Source of the DNA: Gammaproteobacteria bacterium
Lineage (GTDB): Bacteria > Pseudomonadota > Gammaproteobacteria > Steroidobacterales > GCA-2729495
Direction: 5' to 3'
DNA: 34,158 nt
Assembly: GCA_023383705.1 (NCBI GenBank)
Contig: JAHDYM010000023.1
Location: 1-34,158 of the forward strand
Both the position numbers and the translations under genes were made by a program. Below the pieces are notes generated by a model. That model saw nothing but the letters and a program-made list of their open reading frames with translations, did not search any database and was not told the DNA's origin. Shown here in pieces: positions 24,666 to 34,112 of this stretch. The first letter of the stretch is position 1. Each line of letters begins with the position of its first letter.

Positions 24666-26954
24666 TTAGTCCAATCGGGGGGCGACTGCATCCGGATACA
24701 GCCCCGCGAGCAGCCGGGCATAGATGAGCGCAGCCTTCTCGTCGCCCTGCTTGCCGAGCAGATCCACCAGTGCCTGCAGGGTCTCCCCGTCGGCCGGATG
24801 CCGTTTCTGGCTCGCGCGCAGGATGCGCAAGGCCTGTACCGTATCGCCGACCGAATCCAGTGCGAGCGCATATACATAGGCGTAGCGTGGCACTTCGGGG
24901 GCAAGCTCCGACGCCCGCCTCAACGCGCTGACCGCGTCGGACATCCGCTGTGTACGGATCAGCCCCAGCCCCAGCGCATAGTGCAGTGATGCATCGGCAG
25001 GAAAAGCCGCCAACCCCTCGCGAAGTACGCGTTCGCCATCGGCTTCACGGTCGAGCACCCGGTAAAGGTCCGCCAGATTGATCCGTGCCGGCGTGAACGA
25101 TGGATCGAGCCGAAGCGCCGCCTGCAATTCACCTTCGGCACGCGCCACATCACCCCGGTACTGCCAAACCAGCGCGCTGTTTACACGCGCATCGGCACGA
25201 TCGGCGTTGGTCGCCTGCACCTGCAGATACTCATCAATACCCTGCTCCATCGCCTGACGCTGTGCGGGCTGCAACTGGCTGGACGGCACGGCCAGCAACC
25301 AGGCAACAACCGTCATGCGCACGGCCAGCACCGGGTCCTTGAGCATTGGCCCGGCAACTGCCCAGCGCTGTTCCGGTGGCATGCCCCAGAGTCCCTCCAG
25401 TGCACCGATACGCACCAGCGGATCAGGATCATCGAGACCACGATTCAGGGTGGCAAAGCGTTCCGGCGACAACCAGGGCGACAACTCGCTCAGCGCCGTG
25501 GCACGTGCGATTGCCGGCTGTGTCATGTCTCCCGCCAGGTCTGTCAGCAACTGCGGCGCATCGAGTTGCATCGTGCGCGCCGCCTGCAAGGCCGGCGCAT
25601 ACTTCTGCAGGCCCTTGCGTTCGGCACCATGCCAGCGGGTCACCGCATCGGCTGCCCACCCTGCCGACTGATCCGTGTGGCAATCATTGCAGGCGTTCGG
25701 TGTCCCGAGGCTCACCGACAGATCCGGACGCGGCACGCGAAAGCCGTGATCGTGGCGCGGGTCGACCACCATGTAGGTGCGCACGGGCATGTGACACGCA
25801 ACGCACTCGGCGCCGACCGAGCCGCCGGCATGGCGGTGATGGGCAGAGGCTGCATACTTCGCCGGCGTGTGACACTGGGCGCAGACCGCGCCGCCCTCCG
25901 CCCGCAATTCCAGGCTGTGCGGTTCATGGCAGTCGCTGCAACTCACGCCCTGCGCATGCATCTTGCTCTGCAGAAAGGAGCCATAGTTGTAGACCTCGTC
26001 CTGCATCTGGCCGTCAGCATGGTAGAGATCCGCGGTCAGCAGCGCCGGGAGATGCGTATCGGCGAGCGGCTTGCCGGGCTGATGGCCTTCCAGCAACTGG
26101 GCACGGCGTGCGTGGCACAGGGCGCAGGTCTCGAGTTCGGTTTGTGACTGGCGAGGCACGGCGCGCTTCGCATTGCCCGTAACGGCATCCGGCACCCACG
26201 CTGCCCGCGATTCAAAACGGGCGACGAAACCCCGTGTCGCATCACTGGCGGGCTTGCCGGCAGAAGCCCAGGCCAGGTGATTTGACGCCGGCCCATGACA
26301 GGCCTCGCAAGCCACGTTGATATCGGACCACTGCGTCGTGAAGCGGTCCTGCGCGACTTCGTAGTTGCGACGCAGATTGGTCGAATGGCACTCGGCACAC
26401 ATGAAGTTCCAGTTCTGGCTGGGCTTCGTCCAGTGCAAGGGATCCGTGTGGGTCACCCCCTGCGCACCGGTTGCCTGTCCAGCGTACAAATGAAACCAGC
26501 GCTGCCCTCCCTGTTCCACCGGCCGCGAGTCCCAGCTGATGGACAGTGCCTGCAACCGGCCATCGGGAAACTCGATCAGATACTGCTGGAGCGGGGCAAT
26601 ACCGAAGGTGTACCTGATCTCGTAGTCGTGCAGCTTGCCGTCCGGACCATCCGTGTTGACGAAGTAGCCACCGCCCCGGCGAAAAAACGTGGTGGTCTGA
26701 CCCGCAGCCCTGAACTTCGCATCGGCAAAATCGCCAAGCACCGTCTGCTCGCTGGCAACCTGCATGGCGAGATCGTGATGGGAGCCCTGCCAGGCCTGAA
26801 ACTCGGCGGCGTGGCACTGGCCACAGGACTTCGCGCCGACATAGGTCGCGGGACCCGGAGGAGTCGCCGGCTGGTCATTGGAGCCGCAGCCGGACAGCGC
26901 CAGGGCTGCAACCAGAATCAGCGACAGCGAACGCAAGACGCTCCCCGGAACCAC
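24666..26954 (-). CDS. Octaheme cytochrome c lipoprotein with HEAT/TPR-like C-terminal half
   Basis: 762 aa. Seen: lipobox LALSGC (C23); eight CxxCH heme sites starting at C44, C186, C216, C277, C339, C358, C384 and C422; then HEAT-like helical repeats (about 440-570, e.g. DPDPLVRIGALEGLWG); and tetratricopeptide repeats (about 585-750, e.g. GELQAALRLDPSFTPARINLADLYR). It resembles the multiheme cytochrome/TPR proteins found in anaerobic and denitrifying bacteria, and would sit on the outside of the inner membrane or in the outer membrane, moving electrons or assembling a complex through its repeats. Electron partners are unknown. An unrecognised lipoprotein gene lies 15 bp upstream on the same strand, so the two may be co-transcribed. 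Confidence 0.85.
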   Translation of the reverse strand: MVPGSVLRSLSLILVAALALSGCGSNDQPATPPGPATYVGAKSCGQCHAAEFQAWQGSHHDLAMQVASEQTVLGDFADAKFRAAGQTTTFFRRGGGYFVNTDGPDGKLHDYEIRYTFGIAPLQQYLIEFPDGRLQALSISWDSRPVEQGGQRWFHLYAGQATGAQGVTHTDPLHWTKPSQNWNFMCAECHSTNLRRNYEVAQDRFTTQWSDINVACEACHGPASNHLAWASAGKPASDATRGFVARFESRAAWVPDAVTGNAKRAVPRQSQTELETCALCHARRAQLLEGHQPGKPLADTHLPALLTADLYHADGQMQDEVYNYGSFLQSKMHAQGVSCSDCHEPHSLELRAEGGAVCAQCHTPAKYAASAHHRHAGGSVGAECVACHMPVRTYMVVDPRHDHGFRVPRPDLSVSLGTPNACNDCHTDQSAGWAADAVTRWHGAERKGLQKYAPALQAARTMQLDAPQLLTDLAGDMTQPAIARATALSELSPWLSPERFATLNRGLDDPDPLVRIGALEGLWGMPPEQRWAVAGPMLKDPVLAVRMTVVAWLLAVPSSQLQPAQRQAMEQGIDEYLQVQATNADRADARVNSALVWQYRGDVARAEGELQAALRLDPSFTPARINLADLYRVLDREADGERVLREGLAAFPADASLHYALGLGLIRTQRMSDAVSALRRASELAPEVPRYAYVYALALDSVGDTVQALRILRASQKRHPADGETLQALVDLLGKQGDEKAALIYARLLAGLYPDAVAPRLD

Positions 26955-26969
26955 CGCGCCAGCCCCGCG

Positions 26970-27656
26970 CTAGCGCACCACCCCGTCTTCGCGCAGGCGC
27001 TCGGCGATTCGCGGTGTGATCAACGCGAGCGCCATGCCGCGCGATTCCAGGTTCTTCGCCCGGGTATCCATGCCATAGACCTTCTCGGCGCCACGCGTCT
27101 CGTAGACATTTGTCGCCAGTTCGACAGCGCCGCTAACCGACAAAACGGAGTCGAAGGTCTCGAATTCACCATAGACGACCGGCACGCCATAGACACCGTA
27201 AAATCCGTAGTCATAGCCATAGGCGGTGGGCTTGTAATAGCCACCACCCCGCTCCTCCTTCGAACCGCCTTCTTTGGTGTCGCCCTTGACGGCAACCAGG
27301 CTCGTGGCGACAACGGCATCGACGCCGGTCGACTTGACCACCTCCCCGATGGTTTCGCGGCTCAGTTTTGCATCCACGGCCATCAGCGCACAGCTGGCCG
27401 TGGCCTTGACCGTATCGCTGCGCAGCTCGGCGGCAAGCGCCCGCTCGAAGGCGCAGCGCACATTGCGGTCGGGACTCACCCCCACCACCAGCACATTGCT
27501 GAAACCCCGCACATCCGTGACGCTTTCGCTCCACTCGCCCTTGAGCTTGATCGACGAGGTGCAGGCCGCGAGGCTGGCGGCAAGCATGATGAGCAGGGCC
27601 GGTCGCGATACCCGGCTTTTCAAGACTGGCTGATGACGGTCGGTGCTACGGGACAC
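26970..27656 (-). CDS. Uncharacterised lipoprotein
   Basis: About 228 aa, family not recognised. Seen: a signal peptide with lipobox SLAAC, then KLKGEWSESVTDVRGFSNVLVVGVS, a mixed alpha/beta section, a Lys/Glu/Gly loop, a Tyr/Gly-rich stretch (YKPTAYGYDYGFYGVYG), and SVSGAVELATNVYET and a helical end. This layout recalls the DUF4136-like lipoprotein at 6129-6722. The longest frame starts at 27713, but GTG at 27656 has AGGAG six bases upstream and is preferred; TTG at 27623 would also give a good signal peptide. It lies 15 bp before the octaheme cytochrome gene and may help assemble or anchor it (inference). Confidence 0.6.
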   Translation of the reverse strand: MSRSTDRHQPVLKSRVSRPALLIMLAASLAACTSSIKLKGEWSESVTDVRGFSNVLVVGVSPDRNVRCAFERALAAELRSDTVKATASCALMAVDAKLSRETIGEVVKSTGVDAVVATSLVAVKGDTKEGGSKEERGGGYYKPTAYGYDYGFYGVYGVPVVYGEFETFDSVLSVSGAVELATNVYETRGAEKVYGMDTRAKNLESRGMALALITPRIAERLREDGVVR

Positions 27657-27668
27657 GGCTGGCTCCTG

Positions 27669-27745
27669 AAAGGTGTCGGATTTATTCTCCGTCGGAAGAG
27701 CCCAATCTGACACCTTTTAGGCCAAAAATAAATCTGACAGCTTTT
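27669..27745. repeat. Three copies of a ~15-bp repeat, AATCTGACACCTTTT-like
   Basis: Two direct copies (27704-27718, and 27731-27745 with C-to-G at one position) and one inverted copy (27669-27682, one mismatch) surround the gap between the P-type ATPase and the lipoprotein. The inverted copy can pair with the first direct copy into a 14-bp stem with one mismatch and a 21-base loop. The ATPase stop codon lies inside the last copy. It looks like a dispersed intergenic repeat or transcription-end element. Confidence 0.55.
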
Positions 27746-30344
27746 ACGTGCGGCGACGGCGAATCATCTTCTCGGTCTCGACCACCGCCAGGATCAGCAC
27801 CGCGGCCGCCACACAGATGCCGAGATCAGCCGCCGCCAGCGGCACGGTCCCGAACCATGCATTGCCCACCGGCAGATAGACCACGGCCAGCTGCAGCAGC
27901 ACGGTAAACAGCACCGCAGCCAGCAATTGCCGGTTGGAACGCAGTCCCTGGCTGAGCAGGGAGGTTTGCTCGGAGCGTATGGCCAGCACATGCCCGAGCT
28001 GCATGAAGCACAGCATCGTGAAGACCACCGTCTGCCACTGGCCGGCATCGCGCCCGACGTACCAGGCCTGCGCGCCCAGTGCGAGCGCCGCCATGAACAG
28101 GCCAACCAGCAAGGCATGGGCACCAAGTCCCTGCGCAAACAGGCTCTCCTGCGGCGGTCGCGGCGGGCGACGCATGACGTTGTGCTCGGCAGGCTCGGCC
28201 GCCAGCGCGAGGCCCGGCAGGCCATCGGTCACCAGATTGATCCACAGGATCTGGATCGGCAGCAGCGGCACTGGCAGCCCGAGGAACGGCGCCAGGAAAA
28301 TCGTCCAGATCTCGCCTGAATTAGTGGTGAGCACATAGCGGATGAAACGCCGCAGGTTGTCATAGATGCGCCGCCCCTCGCGAACTGCGCGCACCACCGT
28401 CGCGAAATTGTCATCGAGCAGCACCATGCTGCCGGCTTCACGCGCGACATCGGTGCCGGTGATGCCCATGGCGATGCCGATGTCTGCCCGGCGCAGCGCT
28501 GGCGCATCGTTCACGCCATCGCCGGTCATGGCCACCACCTCACCGCAGGACTGTAGTGCGCTGACGATCTTCAGCTTCTGCTCCGGTGAGACCCGCGCGT
28601 ATACACGGACATGCCTGACACGCCGGTTGAATTCATCGTCCGTCAGGCCAGCAAGCGCTGCACCGCTGAGTATGGTCTCGTCATCGACTTCGATCCCCAA
28701 TCGCGCAGCGACCGCACGGGCAGTCAGCGGATGGTCGCCCGTGATCATCACCGGCGTGATGCCCGCGGCATGGCAATCGGTGATCGCCATCGCGGCTTCG
28801 GGACGCGGCGGGTCGAGCAGACCCAGCAGGCCGACGAACTGCAGCCCGCTCTCGGCAAGTGACGGCTGGAGCGTTGCCGGCAGCTCGGCCCAGCGACGCA
28901 CACCGACAGCCAGCACGCGCAGCCCGGCCGCAGCCATCTGCTCGGCGACCTGCTGCAATCGCGCTGCATCCAGCGGCACTGACCCGCCATCGCGATACTC
29001 GCTGGTGGCGGCACCGATGATGACCTCGGCGGCCCCCTTGCTGATCGACCACCAGCCGCCATCCGGGAGCCGGTGGAACGTCGTCATGCATTTGCGTTCG
29101 GGATCGAACGGCAGTTCGGCGACGCGCGGCAAGCGCGCACACTCGGCGACATGGTCGAAACCGGCGGCTCGCGCCGCGAGCAGCAGCGCCACCTCGGTTG
29201 GGTCACCGACCACGGTGCCATCAGCCGCAACGGCGGCATCGTGACTCACGGCCATGGCCGAGAACAGTGTCTGCCAGACCTCACTGCTACCGGCCTGCCC
29301 TGTCTGCAGGCCATCGCAGCAATACTGCTCGACGCGCATTTCGTTGGCGGTCAGGGTGCCGGTCTTGTCCGAGCAGATATAGGTGACCGAGCCCAGCGTC
29401 TCTACCGCCGCCAGCCGACGGATCAGCGCGTGACGCAGCATCAGCCGGCGCGCACCGAGCGCCAGGGCAATGCTGACGACCGCCGGCAGCGCCTCGGGTA
29501 TCGCCGCGACTGCCAGGCTGAGCGCAGTCAGCAACATCGGCAGCGCCGGCTCACCGCGCAGCACCCCGGTCACGAAGACGATGATGCAGATGGCAAGCAC
29601 CGCCAGCGCCAGCCGCTGGCCAAACACGGCCAGCCGGCGCTGCAGCGGCGTTTCCACCGCCTGTGCCTCGCTGAGCAGCCTGGCGATGCGACCGAACTCG
29701 GTGCGCATGCCCGTCGCGATCACCACGCCGAGTCCGCGGCCGTAGGTGACGTGCGTACCCTTGTGCGCCATGTTGTGGCGGTCGCCGAGCGGCAACTCGC
29801 CGGTACCCGGCAGCGCGCCGGTGATCTTGTCGACCGGCACCGATTCGCCGGTGAGTGCCGCTTCGTTGATGCGCAGGCTGGCTGCCTCAAGCAGCCGCAG
29901 GTCGGCGGGGACGATGCGCCCGGCTTCCAGCTGCACGATATCCCCGGGGACCAGCTCGGCCGCCGGCACGGTCGCGACGCAGCCCTCGCGAGTGACCACG
30001 GCCGAAGGCGCCGCCATCGCCTTGAGCGCCTGCATGGCCTGCTCGGCCCGATACTCCTGGACAAAGCCGATCACGGCATTCAGCACCACGATCGCGACGA
30101 TCACCACCGTATCGGTGAAATCGCCGACGAGGCCAGAAACCACGGCGGCGCCGATCAGCACCAGGATCATGAAATCGGCAAACTGCGCCAGGAAGATCGC
30201 AAGCAGCGCACGCGGCCTGGCCGTCAGCAGGACATTCGGCCCATGCTCGGCGCGCCGCCTGAGAATCTCTGCGGTCGAGAGACCGGCCACCGAGACCCCG
30301 AGATCCTCGAGTACCTGCTCTGCCGGACGCCAATACCACTTCAT
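27744..30344 (-). CDS. P-type cation-transporting ATPase, Ca2+-ATPase (P2A) type
   Basis: 866 aa inner-membrane pump. Seen: an N-terminal cation-ATPase domain (EILRRRAEHGPNVL), the actuator motif TGES (about 165), helix 4 motif PEALPA, the phosphorylated Asp in SDKTGTLT (about 326), GDGVNDAPAL, and NLVTDGLPGLALAAEP in helix 6, together with SGEIW in helix 5, as in Ca2+/Mn2+-type pumps. There is no N-terminal CxxC heavy-metal domain, so it is not a copper ATPase serving the nos genes. ATG 30344 is preferred; an in-frame TTG 12 bases upstream is possible. It lies 131 bp beyond cysI on the same strand. Ion specificity is inferred only. Confidence 0.9.
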   Translation of the reverse strand: MKWYWRPAEQVLEDLGVSVAGLSTAEILRRRAEHGPNVLLTARPRALLAIFLAQFADFMILVLIGAAVVSGLVGDFTDTVVIVAIVVLNAVIGFVQEYRAEQAMQALKAMAAPSAVVTREGCVATVPAAELVPGDIVQLEAGRIVPADLRLLEAASLRINEAALTGESVPVDKITGALPGTGELPLGDRHNMAHKGTHVTYGRGLGVVIATGMRTEFGRIARLLSEAQAVETPLQRRLAVFGQRLALAVLAICIIVFVTGVLRGEPALPMLLTALSLAVAAIPEALPAVVSIALALGARRLMLRHALIRRLAAVETLGSVTYICSDKTGTLTANEMRVEQYCCDGLQTGQAGSSEVWQTLFSAMAVSHDAAVAADGTVVGDPTEVALLLAARAAGFDHVAECARLPRVAELPFDPERKCMTTFHRLPDGGWWSISKGAAEVIIGAATSEYRDGGSVPLDAARLQQVAEQMAAAGLRVLAVGVRRWAELPATLQPSLAESGLQFVGLLGLLDPPRPEAAMAITDCHAAGITPVMITGDHPLTARAVAARLGIEVDDETILSGAALAGLTDDEFNRRVRHVRVYARVSPEQKLKIVSALQSCGEVVAMTGDGVNDAPALRRADIGIAMGITGTDVAREAGSMVLLDDNFATVVRAVREGRRIYDNLRRFIRYVLTTNSGEIWTIFLAPFLGLPVPLLPIQILWINLVTDGLPGLALAAEPAEHNVMRRPPRPPQESLFAQGLGAHALLVGLFMAALALGAQAWYVGRDAGQWQTVVFTMLCFMQLGHVLAIRSEQTSLLSQGLRSNRQLLAAVLFTVLLQLAVVYLPVGNAWFGTVPLAAADLGICVAAAVLILAVVETEKMIRRRRT

Positions 30345-30475
30345 GGGATGCTGCAAACCTCTGCAACAGCATATACGTGCTGGCAGTATCGCGCATCGCA
30401 GCCCCGGGATCCGGCCAGAACCTGCTGAAGCCGGCCGGGATCAACCGGTCCGGAAGCGGGAGGCGGTGGGAACGT

Positions 30476-32176
30476 CTACGGCAGGACCCCGGCTGGACGG
30501 TCCGGGCGCCGGGCTGGCGGCTTGACCACTCCCGTACGCGCGACGAAGTCGCCGAAGTGCTCGCCCTTGCGGCGTTTGGCAGCGAAATCGGTGAACAGTT
30601 TTTCCAGCGCAGCGAGGATCGCCGGCTCGTCAGCGTTCTCGAGGTAGCAGGCGTTCATGCGCTCACCGGCAAAATCGGCACCGATGCGCAACTCGTAGCG
30701 CCCCACCGCACGACCGGTGAGCGCGATCTCGCCGAGAAAGGGCCGCGAGCAGCCGTTCGGGCAACCGGAAAGGCGCAGGTGGACCGGTTCGTTGAGCAGG
30801 CCCAGCCGGTCGAGCATCGCTTCCAGCTTTGGCACCAGCACCGGCACATAGCGCTCGCTCTCCGCCATCGCCAGGCCGCAGGTCGGCAGCGCCACGCAGG
30901 CGATGACATCGCGCCGGATGCCGCTGGTGCGCAGGTAATCATCGAGCCGGTGCGCGGCGACGAGCGCGTCGATCTGTGCACGCTCCGCTGCCGCGACATT
31001 GGCGATGATGAGATTCTGGTTGCAGGTGAGGCGAAACTCGCCCTGGTGGATGCGGGCAATCTCGCGCATCCCGGTGAGCCATGAATGCTCGCCGCGATCG
31101 ATGAGCCTCCCCGCTTCGATCAGCAGCGTCAGGTGCCAGCGGCCGTTCTCGCCCTCGACCCAGCCGAAACGATCGCCATTGGTCTCGAAGCGGTACTCGC
31201 GCGCCCTCTCCAGCTTGTAGCCGAGGCGTGCTTCAAGTTCCTGCCGGAACCAGTCGAGGCTGCGGTCGTCGATCGTGTATTTGAAGCGCGCATGCATGCG
31301 ATCCTTGCGGTCGCCGAAATCGCGCTGGATCGCGATCGTGTGATGCGTTGCCTCGACCAGCTGCCCGGGCGTGACGAAGCCGACGATGTCGGCGAGTTCG
31401 GGGTACGTGGGCCGCTCGCCATTGGCCGCGCCCATGCCGCCACCCACCGCGATGTTGAAGCCGACGAGCTGGCCGCCTTCGATGATCGCCACGTAGCCCA
31501 GATCCTGCGCAAAGACATCGATGTCGTTGACCGGCGGAATGGCAATGCCGATCTTGAATTTGCGCGGCAGATAAACGTCGCGATAGAGCGGCTCCTCGTC
31601 CTCGATGACCGCAACCGGCTCCCCGTCCAGCCAGATCTCGCTATATGCGCCGGTCTTCGGCCTGAACTCATCGGACAAGCGTCGCGCCCACTGATACACC
31701 TCGGCATGCGCTGCCGACAGCAACGGATTGACCGAGGCGACGACGTTGCGGTTCACATCGCCACAGGCGGCGATCGTGCTCGCCTGCAGCTGCGAGATGC
31801 CCGCGATGACCTTCTTCAGGTTCTGCTTCTGCACGCCGTGCAGCTGGAAAGTCTGGCGCGTCGTGATGCGCAGCGAACCGGAGCTGTACTTCGTCGCTAG
31901 TTCGTCGAAGGCCAGCCATTGTTGTGGCGTCAGCACGCCGCCCGGCAGGCGGGCGCGCACCATGAACTGGTGGTCGGGCTCGAGCTTCTGCCTGCGCCGT
32001 TCATCGCGCAGGTCGCGATCGTCCTGCTGGTAGCTGCCGTGGAACTTCAGCAAGGCCTTGTCGGCATCGCTGATGCCGCCGGTACTCGTATCGAGGAGAC
32101 CCTGGGCAATGGTGCCGCGCAAATGACGGCTGTCGCGCTTGATGCGCTCGACTTCCGGAATCTCGTTGTCGCTCAT
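30476..32176 (-). CDS. cysI: Sulfite reductase hemoprotein beta subunit CysI
   Basis: 566 aa. Siroheme/[4Fe-4S] enzyme reducing sulfite to sulfide for cysteine synthesis. Seen: N-terminal ERIKRDSRHLRGTI, KFHGSYQQDDRD and LRITTRQTFQLHGV of the sulfite/nitrite reductase ferredoxin-like half; IGIAIPPVNDIDVF and GGGMGAANGE of the siroheme region; and the cluster cysteines in CVALPTC and SGCPNGC (CxxxxxC plus CxxxC). The length equals E. coli CysI (about 570 aa). AGGGAC precedes the ATG, and it begins 14 bp after cysJ, so the two form one operon. Confidence 0.96.
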   Translation of the reverse strand: MSDNEIPEVERIKRDSRHLRGTIAQGLLDTSTGGISDADKALLKFHGSYQQDDRDLRDERRRQKLEPDHQFMVRARLPGGVLTPQQWLAFDELATKYSSGSLRITTRQTFQLHGVQKQNLKKVIAGISQLQASTIAACGDVNRNVVASVNPLLSAAHAEVYQWARRLSDEFRPKTGAYSEIWLDGEPVAVIEDEEPLYRDVYLPRKFKIGIAIPPVNDIDVFAQDLGYVAIIEGGQLVGFNIAVGGGMGAANGERPTYPELADIVGFVTPGQLVEATHHTIAIQRDFGDRKDRMHARFKYTIDDRSLDWFRQELEARLGYKLERAREYRFETNGDRFGWVEGENGRWHLTLLIEAGRLIDRGEHSWLTGMREIARIHQGEFRLTCNQNLIIANVAAAERAQIDALVAAHRLDDYLRTSGIRRDVIACVALPTCGLAMAESERYVPVLVPKLEAMLDRLGLLNEPVHLRLSGCPNGCSRPFLGEIALTGRAVGRYELRIGADFAGERMNACYLENADEPAILAALEKLFTDFAAKRRKGEHFGDFVARTGVVKPPARRPDRPAGVLP

Positions 32177-32190
32177 TGTCCCTGCAGTGC

Positions 32191-33990
32191 TCAGTAAACG
32201 TCGCGGGCGTAGCGGCCGCCCTTGCGCAGATCATCGAGCCACTCCGCTGCGGCTTCCTGGCTCTTGCCGCCGTGCTCGACGGCGAGGCCAAGCAGTGCGT
32301 TGTGGACATCGCCCGCCATGCGGTCGGCGTCGCCGCAGACATAGACGTACGCGCCCTGTTCGATCCACTCGTAGACGTCGCGACCCTGCTCGCGCAGCCG
32401 GTGCTGCACGTAGATCTTCTCCGCCTGATCGCGCGAGAAAGCCACGTCGAGGCGTGTCAGTTCACCGCGCTTCCGCGCCTGCTGCCATTCGAGCTGGTAG
32501 AGGAAATCGGTGCGCCGGTGCGGATTACCGAAGAACAGCCAGTTGCGCCCGGTCGCACCGGTCGCGGCACGGTGCTGCAGGAAGGCGCGGAACGGCGCCA
32601 CGCCGGTGCCGGGGCCGATCATGATCACGTCACGGGCGCTGTCGGACGGCAGGCGGAAGCGCTCGTTGGGCTCCAGGAACACGCGCACCCGCTCGCCTTC
32701 GGCCAGGCCGACGAGATAGTGCGACGCCACGCCCCAGCGCCGTTCGGCACCGCTGCCCGAGGTCCAGTGCGCCACCGTGAGGTGCACTTCATCGCCAACC
32801 ACCTCCTGGCTCGATGCGATCGAATAGCTGCGCGGCGCCAGCGGACGCAATGCCGCGACCAGCGCCGCCGCGTCCCATTGCGTCGGGTAGCGGCGCAACA
32901 GGTCGATGAGCTGGGTATTGTCGAGCAGTGCGCCAAGCCTGGCCTGCGATGCCGGATCGAGCAGTTCGACCAGCTCCTTGTGGCCGCCGCGCTCGGCATG
33001 GGCCGCGATGAACGGCCGCGTCAGCACCGTGAGTTCGCGCCGCTCGGCGAGCCAGCGCGACAGTGGCAGCGACTCGCTGCCGATCGCCACCTCCGCATCA
33101 CCGGCGAGTTGCAACTCATCGAGCACCGTGTCGACCAGCGCCACATCCTGGGTCGGCCATACAGCCAGTGCGTCACCCGGCTCGTAGCGAAGCCCGCTGC
33201 CGTCCAGCAGCAGCTCAAGGTGATGGACTTCCTTGTCGCTGTCGCGCGCGACGATCCGCTGGTTCGTCAGCACCTCGGCCGCGAACGGCGCATCCCGCGA
33301 AATACCCGGCTCGGTGCGATGAAGCGGCGTCACCGTGGCCAGGCGCGGCGTACCGGAGGCCGCAAGCCGGCTGCTCGCCTGCTCCAGTGCCGTGTCGGCC
33401 CACGGTGCGGCGACGGTGTCGATGTCCACATCCGCATCGCCGCGGGCGAAAACGCGCTGGCCGCCGAGTTCGGCAAGACGCTCATCGACCAGCCGGCCGA
33501 TGCCGCAGAAATCCGGGTAACTCGAATCGCCCAGCGCCAGCACCGCGAAATGCAGCTCCGGGAGCCGGGGAGCACGCTTGCCGGTCAGGAACTCGACGAA
33601 ATCCCGCGAGTCATCGGGCGGCTCGATCTGATCACCCGTGCTGTGCGTGCTGATGACCACATAGAGCAGTCGCTCGGTCTTGAGCTCGCGCACCGGATAG
33701 GTATCCGCACGGAACAGCCGCACCGGCAAACCCGCCTCGCGGAAACGCCGCGTGAGCTGCTCGGCGATACGCCGCGAGTTGCCGGTCTGGCTGCCATAGA
33801 CCACCGTCAGCGTCGTGCCTGCTGCAAGCTCCGGCTCGACCGGCAGGACAGGCGCCGCGCCGCGGGCCGCAAGGCCGGCGGCATAGCCCGACAGCCAGTA
33901 AAGGGCATGGCTGTCCAGCCCCTGGGTCAATTCGACGAGAAGACGGTGTTTTTCCGCCGGAAACGCGGCGGGCAGGGCTTGTGATGACAT
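32191..33990 (-). CDS. cysJ: Sulfite reductase flavoprotein alpha subunit CysJ
   Basis: 599 aa. NADPH-to-FAD-to-FMN flavoprotein that feeds electrons to CysI. Seen: FMN domain with VVYGSQTGNS, STHSTGD and ALGDSSYPDFCG; the FAD-binding RSYSIASSQEV; a GVASHYLVGLAEGE stretch; NADPH motif GPGTGVAPFRAFLQHR; and the C-terminal YARDVY that covers the flavin. This is the standard layout and length of CysJ. It is the first gene of a cysJ-cysI operon, with the palindromic element at 34046-34062 upstream. cysH and cysDN are not in the window. Confidence 0.96.
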   Translation of the reverse strand: MSSQALPAAFPAEKHRLLVELTQGLDSHALYWLSGYAAGLAARGAAPVLPVEPELAAGTTLTVVYGSQTGNSRRIAEQLTRRFREAGLPVRLFRADTYPVRELKTERLLYVVISTHSTGDQIEPPDDSRDFVEFLTGKRAPRLPELHFAVLALGDSSYPDFCGIGRLVDERLAELGGQRVFARGDADVDIDTVAAPWADTALEQASSRLAASGTPRLATVTPLHRTEPGISRDAPFAAEVLTNQRIVARDSDKEVHHLELLLDGSGLRYEPGDALAVWPTQDVALVDTVLDELQLAGDAEVAIGSESLPLSRWLAERRELTVLTRPFIAAHAERGGHKELVELLDPASQARLGALLDNTQLIDLLRRYPTQWDAAALVAALRPLAPRSYSIASSQEVVGDEVHLTVAHWTSGSGAERRWGVASHYLVGLAEGERVRVFLEPNERFRLPSDSARDVIMIGPGTGVAPFRAFLQHRAATGATGRNWLFFGNPHRRTDFLYQLEWQQARKRGELTRLDVAFSRDQAEKIYVQHRLREQGRDVYEWIEQGAYVYVCGDADRMAGDVHNALLGLAVEHGGKSQEAAAEWLDDLRKGGRYARDVY

Positions 33991-34045
33991 GCGCGGATGC
34001 TAACGGCCCGCAAGGCCTGAGGGAAAGCACCGAAGCGCATAGATA

Positions 34046-34062
34046 TATATGAAGTTCTTATA
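34046..34062 (-). promoter_or_regulatory. AT-rich imperfect palindrome upstream of cysJ
   Basis: TATAAGAA-C-TTCATATA on the minus strand is a 17-bp near-palindrome (7 of 8 paired positions) 56 bp before the cysJ start, in otherwise GC-rich DNA. It could be the -10 region plus an operator (CysB-type control is known for cys genes elsewhere), but no clear -35 is seen. Confidence 0.4.
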
Positions 34063-34112
34063 CGAACCGCCCTGCAAGGCATCGCAAGTGGCGGCAATGG
34101 CCCTTGACCGTA

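Noticed and set aside
29073-30428. 451-codon plus-strand open frame over the P-type ATPase
   Set aside because: Antisense shadow with Arg/His/Gln-rich composition; the ATPase motifs are on the minus strand.
30408-30442. Hairpin between cysI and the ATPase gene as a terminator
   Set aside because: The GATCCGGCC arms pair only with a bulge and no T-run follows; not convincing.
32176-33984. 602-codon plus-strand open frame over cysJ
   Set aside because: Antisense to a clear CysJ; no domains of its own.
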